Shown in pieces: positions 29,999 through 39,006 of a stretch of 52,181 bases of DNA. The DNA lies in assembly GCA_026196955.1 (NCBI GenBank), contig JAPHTO010000021.1, positions 1 to 52,181 of the forward strand, written 5' to 3'. Source of the DNA: Colwellia sp. Lineage in GTDB: Bacteria > Pseudomonadota > Gammaproteobacteria > Enterobacterales > Alteromonadaceae. The notes under the pieces were generated by a model. It was not told the DNA's origin, did no database searches, and was given only the letters and a program-made list of their open reading frames with translations. The position numbers and the translations under genes were made by a program. How positions within the stretch are numbered: the first letter of the stretch is position 1; each line of letters begins with the position of its first letter.

Positions 29999-31273
29999 CT
30001 AGGGGTTTTTCTTTTTATATTGCGTAGGCGTCATGGCTGTCGCTTTTTTGAAAGCATCATAAAATGATGATTTTGAGCGAAATCCTGCTTCAAAAGCTAA
30101 CTCGACTATTGGCATATTTTTCGTTTTTTCACCGGTTAATAATTCTTTTGCATATTGAACACGGTAGTCGTTAACAAAGCTATAGAAATTCTGATTGAGT
30201 TGGCCATTGAGCACCTCAGATAACTGATGTTGTGGAATATCAGCTTGTTCAGCTAAGTCACTTAAGGTTAATTCGCACTCTAGGTACAGCTGTTTCTCTT
30301 TCATGATATTCATTACATGAATTCGATATTCTTGCGCATCTTCAAGACTTAACCCCGAACGTTTGTATTTTTCTTTTTCTAAATCACATTCTTGGCCTGT
30401 ACCCTTGTCATCAAGAGGTAAGCTCTCAGTACCTACTGGTTTATTGGCCGGCTCAGTTACAGCAGTGGCAGTGGGCTGTTCATTTTCTTCGCGGCTTTTC
30501 TTGCCGTGAATAATATTAGGCTGACGCAAAGATACCCAAGCAATAATCTGAATAATCACCACTATGGTCAAATGTGGATAAAAATTGACTGGGTCACTAG
30601 GCGTTGTTATCAATATTGGAATACGATTAAAAATTAAGAAAATGGCTAAATAACACATTAATGCCATGGTTAAATTACGCAACCAATTAAGATCTTTTTC
30701 TTCTAAAGAGGAATAGTGACTCTTAAGCTTTACTCTATTGCGCTTAATAACAAAGAATAACAACATACAATATATGCCCACATGAAGCATATGAAAAGTG
30801 CCTTGCAAGGCGTTTTTCATCCATAAATCCCAAATTGCCGGCAAGAACAAATGCGTTGTATCAATTTCTGTAATACTGAGTTCTTTGTACCAAATGTATT
30901 TTAAAATATCGGTTTGTTCTGTAAATGATATGGTGGCAAAAAGTATCGCTGGAATAACGGCTATTGCCGCAGGTAAAAAATGCAATAACTGAATCTTGCT
31001 AAATTTTTCTTGCGTTAAAGATAAACCGTAAAAATACAATAACGGGCCAATAAGGTAATCTAACGGTAAATGGGCAAGTGCCAGAGTTGGCGAGGTTAAA
31101 AAATAGTCAAGACGAATAAGCCAATTGTGACCAAGTATCAACATCAAGGCAAATATCATGGTGGCCATGATTAGGTTGGTATAATGTTTAGAGCCTTTTA
31201 GTGACAATAAAGCAAAGAGTAAACTTGCCCCTTGAAAAATACCAATGCCATAAAGAATATCAATAAAAGTCAT
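29999..31273 (-). CDS. Membrane-embedded AraC-family transcription regulator
   Basis: The 424-residue protein has about seven hydrophobic segments in its first 240 residues (GIFQGASLLFALLSL, LIMATMIFALMLILGHNWL, YLIGPLLYFYGLSL, LTIVVIIQIIAWVSL). A charged linker follows, then a C-terminal AraC double helix-turn-helix at about 320-420 (LTLSDLAEQADIPQHQLSEVL, IVELAFEAGFRSKSSFYDAF, MTPTQYKKKNP). It therefore senses at or in the inner membrane and would bind DNA while anchored. It is divergent from the isomerase/HupE pair and sits at the centre of the catabolic locus, which makes it the best candidate regulator of elements A-D. Confidence 0.9.
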   Translation of the reverse strand: MTFIDILYGIGIFQGASLLFALLSLKGSKHYTNLIMATMIFALMLILGHNWLIRLDYFLTSPTLALAHLPLDYLIGPLLYFYGLSLTQEKFSKIQLLHFLPAAIAVIPAILFATISFTEQTDILKYIWYKELSITEIDTTHLFLPAIWDLWMKNALQGTFHMLHVGIYCMLLFFVIKRNRVKLKSHYSSLEEKDLNWLRNLTMALMCYLAIFLIFNRIPILITTPSDPVNFYPHLTIVVIIQIIAWVSLRQPNIIHGKKSREENEQPTATAVTEPANKPVGTESLPLDDKGTGQECDLEKEKYKRSGLSLEDAQEYRIHVMNIMKEKQLYLECELTLSDLAEQADIPQHQLSEVLNGQLNQNFYSFVNDYRVQYAKELLTGEKTKNMPIVELAFEAGFRSKSSFYDAFKKATAMTPTQYKKKNP

Positions 31274-31412
31274 GAAGTAATAAGCAGTATTGTCATTATT
31301 ATATTTACGCTTATCATAACTGATAGATTACATTTTAACAGCTCAATTCAAGCTAATTTTGTTAAAAAATGATAAGCAAGTTCTCAAAATAGCTTATCTT
31401 TGTCCGCTCCGT

Positions 31413-31450
31413 TTGGATAGGACACACTATGACTATTTTTGTTATATAAT
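31413..31450 (+). promoter_or_regulatory. Shared promoter element D, isomerase/HupE operon
   Basis: TTGGATAGGACACA (31413-31426), exactly 18 bases, then TATAAT (31445-31450), a perfect -10. An inverted TGTCC copy lies 7 bases before it, so the site is partly palindromic (TGTCC...GGACA). No TCCTAGCCAAT box was found upstream. The ATG of the isomerase gene is 55 bases below the -10. Confidence 0.6.
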
Positions 31451-31505
31451 TTTTATTAATAACAGCAGTTTAGTTGGAATTACAGAAGTATTATGTTGAG
31501 GTATT

Positions 31506-32393
31506 ATGCTCTTAAAAAATAGACAAGATTTTTCTGATAAATACTTGTGGTTCGGCCTTGCGCTTGGTGCTATTGGTTTTCTATTTACCCTAGTGTGGGA
31601 TGTCTTAGCATTCAATAATGCCTCAGAGCCTGAACCTTCATTAATTGCTACTGTTAATAATATATCTATTGATAAGTCAAATTACCTTAATCAACTCAAT
31701 GCACTAGCTGAAGATAAGCGCAACGAACTAAGCAATCAAGATGCCGAGCGGGTACTATCCAGAATCATTGAGGAAGAGTTGTTGGTACAAAGAGGCCTGG
31801 AGGTAAGATTAGCAGAAACTGATCGTCAAACTCGAACCGCTATTGTGAGCTCAATGATCAGCATGATTACCGCTGATGCAAAAAGTTATCAACCCAATGA
31901 GCAAGAACTCAAGGCTTTTTATCAACAGTATCAAAATCATTTTAAGCATAATGCGCGTTTTGCTATACAAAAACTCAATATAACCAGCACCAATGCTATG
32001 GAAGACGCCAAAGTTATTGCTGAGCAACTAGGCGCAGGTATTGCCATAGAGCAGTTACTAAATGAGCAGGTACAATATGATCGCTATGTACCGAATTCCC
32101 TCTTACCCCTAAATAAACTCGTGCAATATTTAGGACCAACACTCGCCCATGAGATAACCACTAAGCCACTTGACCATGTACAAATACATAACTCGCCTCA
32201 GCAAGGTGTTAGTGTTTACGTGCTTAGCGCAAAAGAACGAGGGCAACTACGACCATTTGCCGAAGTTAAAAAATTAGTTTCTGTAGCATTTGTGAAAGAA
32301 AGAGCCGATCAGGCACTTAGGGACTATTTGGTCTGGTTAAACAAAAGAGCCGATGTTGAAATATTCACCAAGGCCAAGGTGATTACCCCTTGA
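31506..32393 (+). CDS. Membrane-anchored parvulin-type peptidyl-prolyl isomerase-like protein
   Basis: The 295-residue protein has an N-terminal membrane anchor (about 14-34, WFGLALGAIGFLFTLVW). A SurA/PpiC-like helical chaperone region follows (VLSRIIEEELLVQRGLEVRL) and a C-terminal isomerase-like domain (YVLSAKERGQLRPFAEVKKLV). It probably acts in the periplasm as a folding helper for the next gene or for exported proteins of the locus. Parvulin active-site residues could not be confirmed by eye. GAGG precedes the ATG. Its stop overlaps the start region of the HupE-like gene. Confidence 0.78.
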   Translation: MLLKNRQDFSDKYLWFGLALGAIGFLFTLVWDVLAFNNASEPEPSLIATVNNISIDKSNYLNQLNALAEDKRNELSNQDAERVLSRIIEEELLVQRGLEVRLAETDRQTRTAIVSSMISMITADAKSYQPNEQELKAFYQQYQNHFKHNARFAIQKLNITSTNAMEDAKVIAEQLGAGIAIEQLLNEQVQYDRYVPNSLLPLNKLVQYLGPTLAHEITTKPLDHVQIHNSPQQGVSVYVLSAKERGQLRPFAEVKKLVSVAFVKERADQALRDYLVWLNKRADVEIFTKAKVITP

Positions 32394-32401
32394 TCACACT
32401 A

Positions 32402-33733
32402 ATGACAAAACTTTTAACCAAGCAGCAGTGGCTCGAAAAAAATTTTATTGGCATGTGTTGGCAAGTTAAATACCTACACATAATTACCTTGACGCTTAGT
32501 CTGCTCATTTTAGGAATACCGAAGGCGTATGCTCATGATAGAAGCGAATCCTTCTCAAAGTGGTTATGGCAAGATAATGGTGATTTGACCGTTTCATTAA
32601 GTGTGCTTGCGAGAGAAGCAACACCCTTAGTACCAAGCTCTCGCTCGAATAGCCATCAAGCATTAAGCACCGCTTTAGTTAAGCACTTTGCGGATAATGT
32701 CAGTGTTTTCAGTAGCCAAGACTTGAGTACTAATACAGAACATACTCAGGTTACTTGTACTTTAGCAGCTAAGCCTCAGTCTATAAATGCTCAGCAAGGC
32801 TACCTTCGCCTTGAGGCTAATTTTCAATGCCCTAAAAATACTAAATCTATTACAATGAACATCGGCTTGTTTCAACAACAGGCGAAGAACCACGTTCACT
32901 ATGCCATGTTTAGCAAGGCAAGTAATGGCGAACAGGCGGAGTACTTTTTCTCACAAAATGTGAGTAGTCACAACATAGATCTTAGCGTGCAATCTTTGCA
33001 GCAAACATCAACAACGTTAAAGCAAGTGGTTATATCTCATATAGAACTGGGTATTGAACATATCGTCTTTGGTTTTGATCACTTGCTATTTTTATTCGGT
33101 ATTTTGTTAGTAGCACGTTCATTAGTTGAGTTGGCTTGGTTGGTAACAGGTTTTACTATAGGTCACAGCATTAGCTTAGCGTTTGCCGTATTAGGCTATG
33201 TCAGCCCCAACATCTTGTTGGTGGAAGCCTTCATCGGTTTTAGTATCTTTATATTGGCCTGTGAAGTTATGCTAAGGCACAACAATAGCGGCGCTATTTT
33301 ATCGTTTGTACTCCTAGCTCCCATTTTGATTGCCTTAATAAAAATACTCTCGGGAGAACAACTGAGCTTCGCCCTTGGATTAGGATTTATGGCAATATTT
33401 TCCTATAGTTACCTTAACTTGTCTCATCGACAAGAAAAAATGAATTACCGCATAAAAGCCTTATTAACCTCACTGTTTGGTGTAGTGCACGGCTTTGGTT
33501 TTGCCAGTAGTTTTCTCAGCATGGGCTATAGTGGCGATAATCTTTTTTGGAAGCTAGTAACCTTTAACATTGGCGTTGAGGTAGGGCAGATTTTTATTTT
33601 GTTGCTTAGTATTGTCGTTTTTACCTTGTTCAAGAAAGTATTTAAGGAAAGTTATATTAAGCAAACCGCTAATATCATGGTGATGACATTAGCGTCTATG
33701 GGGATGTTTTGGTTTTTGACCAGGTTAGCGTAA
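32402..33733 (+). CDS. HupE/UreJ-family membrane protein
   Basis: The protein has 443 residues from the ATG at 32402. A TTG at 32390 that overlaps the previous stop is possible but less likely. A signal segment (LHIITLTLSLLILGIPKAYA) is followed by a periplasmic domain of about 170 residues. The C-terminal half is a HupE/UreJ_2 membrane domain with the motif HIELGIEHIVFGFDHLLFL and later GVVHGFGFASSF. HupE and UreJ relatives move nickel or cobalt, but this subgroup is not proven to. It is coupled to the isomerase gene and ends 21 bases from the convergent acyl-CoA ligase. It could supply metal to the DUF3604 enzyme, a guess from context. Confidence 0.82.
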   Translation: MTKLLTKQQWLEKNFIGMCWQVKYLHIITLTLSLLILGIPKAYAHDRSESFSKWLWQDNGDLTVSLSVLAREATPLVPSSRSNSHQALSTALVKHFADNVSVFSSQDLSTNTEHTQVTCTLAAKPQSINAQQGYLRLEANFQCPKNTKSITMNIGLFQQQAKNHVHYAMFSKASNGEQAEYFFSQNVSSHNIDLSVQSLQQTSTTLKQVVISHIELGIEHIVFGFDHLLFLFGILLVARSLVELAWLVTGFTIGHSISLAFAVLGYVSPNILLVEAFIGFSIFILACEVMLRHNNSGAILSFVLLAPILIALIKILSGEQLSFALGLGFMAIFSYSYLNLSHRQEKMNYRIKALLTSLFGVVHGFGFASSFLSMGYSGDNLFWKLVTFNIGVEVGQIFILLLSIVVFTLFKKVFKESYIKQTANIMVMTLASMGMFWFLTRLA

Positions 33734-33754
33734 ATGCTATTACTTGCTATTTTT

Positions 33755-35413
33755 CTATACCTCTCTAAGATCTTTACGCAATATCTTACCAACATTCGAT
33801 TTTGGTAAGGATTGCCTAAATTCAACCATCTTAGGCACTTTATAAGCGGTAAGGTGGGCTCGACAATGCTCAATAACATCGTTTTCAGATAAATCATCAT
33901 TGGCTTTGACAGCAAATAATTTTACTATTTCACCGCTGACTTCATGGGGAACCCCAATGGCAGCAACTTCAACAACATTATCCAGTGAGGCAACTATGTC
34001 TTCTATCTCATTGGGGTAAACATTAAAACCTGAGACTAAAATCATATCTTTTTTACGATCAACAATTTTGAAAAAGCCCTTGTCATCAACACTGGCAATA
34101 TCTCCCGTTGATAACCAACCTTCACTATCAATAACTTCTGCTGTTGCTTCTGGCCTATTGAAATATCCTTTCATCACTTGAGGGCCGCGCACTTGCATTT
34201 CACCTGCTGCTGAGCCGTTAACTTGCTCGCCATTTTCGTCAACTAATCTAATTTCTGTCGACGGCAATGGCAAACCTATACTGCCAGTATAGGCATCAAT
34301 ATTGTGAGGGTTACACGTCACTACAGGGGAGCACTCTGTTAAGCCGTAGCCTTCAAGTAAAACGGTATTGGTGCTTTTGAACCAACGTTCGGCGACCACT
34401 CGCTGAATTGCCATACCACCGCCAAGACCAAATTTTAGCTGAGAAAAATCTAATTTGTGAAACGCGTCTTGATTAAGTAATGCGTTAAATAAGGTATTTA
34501 CCCCAGTTATCGCCGTGAAGTTGACTCGGCTCAACTCTTTAATAAAACCATCAATATCTCTTGGGTCTGTGATCAACACGTTAGTACAGCCATATTTTAC
34601 AAACGCGAGGCAATTAGCCACTAAAGCGAAGATATGGTACAGCGGCAATGCTGTTACCACCACTTCCTTATCTGAGGTAATGAGCGGATCTAAAAATGCA
34701 GATATTTGCTCAAGGTTTGCAACGATATTTTGCTGCGTTAACATCGCTCCTTTCGCAACACCAGTAGTGCCACCGGTATACTGTAAAAAGGCGAGGTCTT
34801 GCGGTGAAACTGTCGGCCTTTTGTAATCCAAAGACGCCCCTTGCTTTATCGCATTGGTAAAACATACCGTGTTTGGAATTGAAAATTGTGGCACTATTTT
34901 CTTTACATGCTTAACGGCAAAGTTTATCAACCATTTTTTAGGTAACGACTGCATATCACCAAGTTTGGTCAGAAAAACCTGTTTTACACCGGTTTCAGCG
35001 GCAACACTTTCAAAAGTAGCTGCAAAATTCTCTATGATAATAATTGCTTTGGCGCCTGCATCATTTAATTGATGCTTCAACTCTCTTGGTGTGTATTGTG
35101 GATTAACATTAACCACCACTAAGCCTGCACGTAAAATCGCCATCATAGCGACAGGGTATTGCAATAAATTAGGCATCATGATCGCAACAGCATCACCTTG
35201 CTTTAACCCTGAATGTTGTAAATATGCGGCAAAATGTCTCGATTGAATATCTAACTGCTTAAAAGTCAGCGATTGCCCCATATTCTTAAAGGCGGTGTTA
35301 TTTTCAAACTTAGCAAAGGTTTGTTCAAATAACGCTAACAAGGTTGGCGCTTCCGAGGTATCTATTTCATGATTGATATTTTCTGGGTAGCTTTTTAACC
35401 AAATCTTTTCCAT
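33755..35413 (-). CDS. Long-chain acyl-CoA ligase (FadD-like)
   Basis: The 552-residue ANL enzyme activates a fatty or similar hydrophobic acid to its CoA thioester in the cytoplasm. Visible motifs are the P-loop LQYTGGTTGVAKGAML, GYGLTECSPVV, the hinge KIVDRKKDMILVSGFNVYP (a FadD signature) and the C-terminal lysine motif LPKSNVGKILRKDL. It is the last gene of the five-gene leftward operon, 85 bases after the aldehyde dehydrogenase gene. A decayed relative of its 3' end lies at 25315-25500. Confidence 0.92.
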   Translation of the reverse strand: MEKIWLKSYPENINHEIDTSEAPTLLALFEQTFAKFENNTAFKNMGQSLTFKQLDIQSRHFAAYLQHSGLKQGDAVAIMMPNLLQYPVAMMAILRAGLVVVNVNPQYTPRELKHQLNDAGAKAIIIIENFAATFESVAAETGVKQVFLTKLGDMQSLPKKWLINFAVKHVKKIVPQFSIPNTVCFTNAIKQGASLDYKRPTVSPQDLAFLQYTGGTTGVAKGAMLTQQNIVANLEQISAFLDPLITSDKEVVVTALPLYHIFALVANCLAFVKYGCTNVLITDPRDIDGFIKELSRVNFTAITGVNTLFNALLNQDAFHKLDFSQLKFGLGGGMAIQRVVAERWFKSTNTVLLEGYGLTECSPVVTCNPHNIDAYTGSIGLPLPSTEIRLVDENGEQVNGSAAGEMQVRGPQVMKGYFNRPEATAEVIDSEGWLSTGDIASVDDKGFFKIVDRKKDMILVSGFNVYPNEIEDIVASLDNVVEVAAIGVPHEVSGEIVKLFAVKANDDLSENDVIEHCRAHLTAYKVPKMVEFRQSLPKSNVGKILRKDLREV

Positions 35414-35498
35414 GGTATTTTCTCTACTGCTATTGTTTTTAAGAACAAATCAATTGAATAAGTACAATTACCCATCATTTAATTTGAAGGCATTGCCA

Positions 35499-36950
35499 TT
35501 AACGAATGAACAAGCGATAAAAGAGTTTATGAATAAATCGGTTATAAGGAGGAAAGATCATTTTTGCGCTATTAAAGCGACCAATTTTATGAACGCCTTT
35601 TGCCTTTGAGAAAGTTAAAAAGCCTTCATGTCCGTGGTAACACCCCATACCCGAATGCCCTACGCCGCCAAAAGGCATATCATCTTGCGCAAGATGAGTC
35701 ATGGTGTTGTTAATACACACGCCTCCCGAATGGGTGTTATAGACAATTTTCTCTTGAATCTTTTTATTTAAACTAAAAATATACAGTGCCAAAGGTCGAG
35801 GTCGTTCGTTGATATAATCGATCGCTTCTTCTAGCTTGTCATAACCAATTATAGGCAGAATAGGTCCAAACAATTCTTCTTGCATAACACGCATATCATC
35901 TTTGATGTTATCAATAAGGATTGGCGCCATTTTTCTTGGTTGCGCTGTATTTTGACTAATGCTGCTGATGTTAACTAATGAAGCACCTTTTTCTTCAGCT
36001 TCGTTTATCAACTCTTGCAAACGCTGATATTGCTGGTTATTAATAATTGAAGAGTAATCTTGCGATTCACTAAAATTTGGATACATACGGAAAAAGGCTT
36101 CCGCATAAGCTTCGATAAAGGCTTCTTTTTTATCATTAGGGCAAAATATATAATCTGGCGCAACACAAGTTTGCCCCGCATTGAATGATTTGCCAAAACA
36201 AATACGTTCAGCGGCCAGCTTAATATCAATGTCTTCACTGATAATAACAGGAGATTTCCCTCCTAACTCCAACGTAACAGGTGTAAGGTTTTTTGCCGCC
36301 GCAGCCATAATCAAACGGCCAACAGCTGTTGAGCCGGTAAAAAATAAATGATCAAAAGGAAGTGATGAAAATTCAGAAGAAATAGCGACTTCCCCTGTAA
36401 TTACAGCCACTTGCTTTTCATCAAACACCTCAGCCAATATGCTTGTTAAACATTGATTAAAAGAAGGAGTAAACTCAGACAATTTGATCATTGCCCTATT
36501 ACCCGCAGACAAAGCACCAACTAAGGGTCCTAAACTTAAAAATAAAGGGTAATTCCACGGGACAACAATACCCACCACACCCAAGGGTTGATAAATAACT
36601 TGATTGCTAGCAGGCTCAAATAATATACCGACTTTACGCTTGTTTGGCTTAGCCCATTGCTCAATATGTTGAATCGTTGATTTAATGCCCTCAACAAAAG
36701 TTAATAGCTCTGCAATGCGTGTTTCATCATGGCATCGATGACCAAAATCAGCACTTAAGGCTTCAATAATATCTTGCTGATTTGCTATGATCGCTTGTTT
36801 AAGTTTTTTCAACTGAGCAATTCTTGCTGAAACCTTAGGGTAAGGCTGTTCTGAAAACGCTCGTTTTTGCATAGAAAATACTAATTTCATTTTTGCAATT
36901 TCATTAACTTCCAAATCAGGTGATAGACTTGCTTGTGCTTGAATACTCAT
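35499..36950 (-). CDS. NAD(P)-dependent aldehyde dehydrogenase, coniferyl-aldehyde type
   Basis: The enzyme oxidises an aldehyde to the acid. The frame opens at 37004, inside the previous gene, but the ATG at 36950 (MSIQAQASLSPD) is the likely start, giving 483 residues. The Rossmann region GVVGIVVPWNYPLFLSLGP, the base motif ELGGKSP (Glu228) and the nucleophile motif NAGQTCVAPDY (Cys262) are intact. The fold resembles class 3 and coniferyl aldehyde dehydrogenases, which act on aromatic or long-chain aldehydes. It lies 34 bases below the propeller gene and feeds naturally into the ligase gene downstream. Confidence 0.9.
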   Translation of the reverse strand: MSIQAQASLSPDLEVNEIAKMKLVFSMQKRAFSEQPYPKVSARIAQLKKLKQAIIANQQDIIEALSADFGHRCHDETRIAELLTFVEGIKSTIQHIEQWAKPNKRKVGILFEPASNQVIYQPLGVVGIVVPWNYPLFLSLGPLVGALSAGNRAMIKLSEFTPSFNQCLTSILAEVFDEKQVAVITGEVAISSEFSSLPFDHLFFTGSTAVGRLIMAAAAKNLTPVTLELGGKSPVIISEDIDIKLAAERICFGKSFNAGQTCVAPDYIFCPNDKKEAFIEAYAEAFFRMYPNFSESQDYSSIINNQQYQRLQELINEAEEKGASLVNISSISQNTAQPRKMAPILIDNIKDDMRVMQEELFGPILPIIGYDKLEEAIDYINERPRPLALYIFSLNKKIQEKIVYNTHSGGVCINNTMTHLAQDDMPFGGVGHSGMGCYHGHEGFLTFSKAKGVHKIGRFNSAKMIFPPYNRFIHKLFYRLFIR

Positions 36951-36984
36951 GTGACAATTCTCTACTTTTAATATTTTAATAGGT

Positions 36985-38946
36985 TTACTTTTCAATGATA
37001 TCAACCATTTTTTTGAGGATATGACTTAAACTTAAAAGCACCTGCTTTTCAGCGGAAATATCACCTTCGATAGAAACAAACATACTATTGAGTTGTTGTG
37101 CCTTATCTTGGCTTAAACTGCCTTCTGCAACAGCCAAAGTAATGTTTGATTTACCTTGTTTTAGTAAGCTCGAAATTTGTTTAATATCTGCAGCCACTGC
37201 TCTTGGGTGGCTAGAAATAAGGTTTGCCGTATTTTCAGCACGATTAGCCGCGGCCCATAACGAGTCTCGAACAAAAAGATCATAACGAATCGGCTTGAAT
37301 TTAGTCACACCACCTTTAGGTTTGGCAGGGCTTTTATCATTACCTAAAATGGCACGGCCAATAACACGCCTTAACGGGGAATTACCCACATAAATGGCGC
37401 CATCAGGAGCACCCACCATAGTATTTACTGAATCTTCACTACCATCAGCAAAATATTTGATCTCGCCTGTTTCTCGGTCGATAAAACCAGCACCCAGTTT
37501 TAGAGGAAATTTCATGTTGCCAGCAATAACGCCTGCTGCGCCGGTGAAGATAAGGCCATTAGCCCCTATTTCAGCGCCAAGTGATTTGAAGTTTTGCTGC
37601 AAAATACCCGTGTCATACATATCCATTTTGGTCGCCCATATCTTCTCAGCATGGTCACCGCGGTCGATAACTTTGACGATTTGCTCACGAATATTGGCAT
37701 ATATCTCACCATTATCGCTCGAGACAACAAGTGAGCCATTGACTTTGGCCCCTAAGTTCAACTTCCAAATTTGTTTTGCCGTTGATGCATCTACCGCATA
37801 AATTGAATCAAAAGCGTCACCAACATAAATGCGTTTTCCATCAGCGCTAATTGCTGGTGTCGACGAAGTACCGCCGTTCACTTTAAACACATTTTGAATT
37901 TCTGCAGTTATTTGCCCATCTTTTGAGACGAGATCAATTCCGTATAACCCGCCCCAATCTGACCAGCCATCTTTAACACCATCATCTTCGTCCATCAAAG
38001 ATGCTGCAATCCATAATCGGCCAGTATTCTGGTCGATTGAAAAGAAGTTAGTTACCTTTTGAAGTTCGCCCGCTGCACTATGAAGTACCATAGCGGTGGG
38101 GCTTTCACCTTCACTGACCAAGTTTTCACTGTACATATGCGCAATGTCAGCATCAGCTTTTGCTAGGATTTTTTTCGGCAGTGAAAAATTACTGACCGGT
38201 ACCTTGTCGCCTGGTAAAACAAAGGGCTCTTTTAGTAATTGCTTACCTGTTTTGCGATCAAGTACATATAGCGAGCCATCGCCCATAACCGCAACGAGTG
38301 CATCTAGTTGACTATGATAGTTCACGCCAAAGCTATGCTGTTTTGCAACAAGCTTGCCTTTAACAACACTTGGTAGACCTGTGGGTAAATCCCAGAGTAT
38401 TGTACCGTCAGTTTTTAAAGCAATAGCGCGATCATAAGTGGCAACGTAAACGGTTTCTTCTTTCGTTATTGGGTCACTGTAAATAAAAGGTGCACCGCAG
38501 CCTGCGCCAAATCCTGGAAGCACCCAGCGACGTTCACCTTTACTCGGCTCTAAAGACACCATAATGACTTCTTCAGGCGGGAAGATCGGACAAAAATAGA
38601 GGTTGCCTTGGCTATCAAATAGCGGCCCTTCCGCGAGAAATAAATTCTCTTCAACAAGCCAATCAAATTCAAACGCTGGCGCCATAGCCAATGCAGCTTC
38701 ATCACTACCATGTGTATCTGAGTGATAAACGCGAGCAAAATCCATCTGAGTTTCAACGACACCAACATTTCTTGGTCCGACTGGGCGCCACTGGGTTTTT
38801 TCTGGAAAATCATAAGGCTTAACGGTTGATTCTGTTGTAAACAGCATTGCCATGACAATGCGGCCTTTATTTGTTGTATTACCCAAAACCAAAAGCGCTA
38901 TGGCTAGAAGTATAAAAACACTGAAGACTATTTTCACTTTACTCAT
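36985..38946 (-). CDS. Membrane-anchored PQQ-type beta-propeller protein, paralog 2
   Basis: The 653-residue protein has an N-terminal membrane segment (about 5-22, IVFSVFILLAIALLVLG) and PQQ/BamB-type propeller repeats (KRIYVGDAFDSIYAVDASTAKQIW). It is paralogous along its length to the protein at 27941-29896, with matching blocks such as HSDTHGSDE, QKVTNFFSIDQNTGRLWIAA and GNSPLRRVIGRAILG. Each copy belongs to a different operon of the locus, one with DUF3604 and one with the sulfatases, so each may serve the hydrolase beside it. The function is unknown. Confidence 0.8.
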   Translation of the reverse strand: MSKVKIVFSVFILLAIALLVLGNTTNKGRIVMAMLFTTESTVKPYDFPEKTQWRPVGPRNVGVVETQMDFARVYHSDTHGSDEAALAMAPAFEFDWLVEENLFLAEGPLFDSQGNLYFCPIFPPEEVIMVSLEPSKGERRWVLPGFGAGCGAPFIYSDPITKEETVYVATYDRAIALKTDGTILWDLPTGLPSVVKGKLVAKQHSFGVNYHSQLDALVAVMGDGSLYVLDRKTGKQLLKEPFVLPGDKVPVSNFSLPKKILAKADADIAHMYSENLVSEGESPTAMVLHSAAGELQKVTNFFSIDQNTGRLWIAASLMDEDDGVKDGWSDWGGLYGIDLVSKDGQITAEIQNVFKVNGGTSSTPAISADGKRIYVGDAFDSIYAVDASTAKQIWKLNLGAKVNGSLVVSSDNGEIYANIREQIVKVIDRGDHAEKIWATKMDMYDTGILQQNFKSLGAEIGANGLIFTGAAGVIAGNMKFPLKLGAGFIDRETGEIKYFADGSEDSVNTMVGAPDGAIYVGNSPLRRVIGRAILGNDKSPAKPKGGVTKFKPIRYDLFVRDSLWAAANRAENTANLISSHPRAVAADIKQISSLLKQGKSNITLAVAEGSLSQDKAQQLNSMFVSIEGDISAEKQVLLSLSHILKKMVDIIEK

Positions 38947-39006
38947 AAATTACTGTCCTTTGGTTGTCGTTTGATTGCTTTGACTAATGATTACAGCATG
39001 TAATCA

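Noticed and set aside
37394..37801. 135-codon plus-strand frame inside the propeller gene.
   Set aside because: It lies fully within a well-supported gene on the other strand and has no family features.
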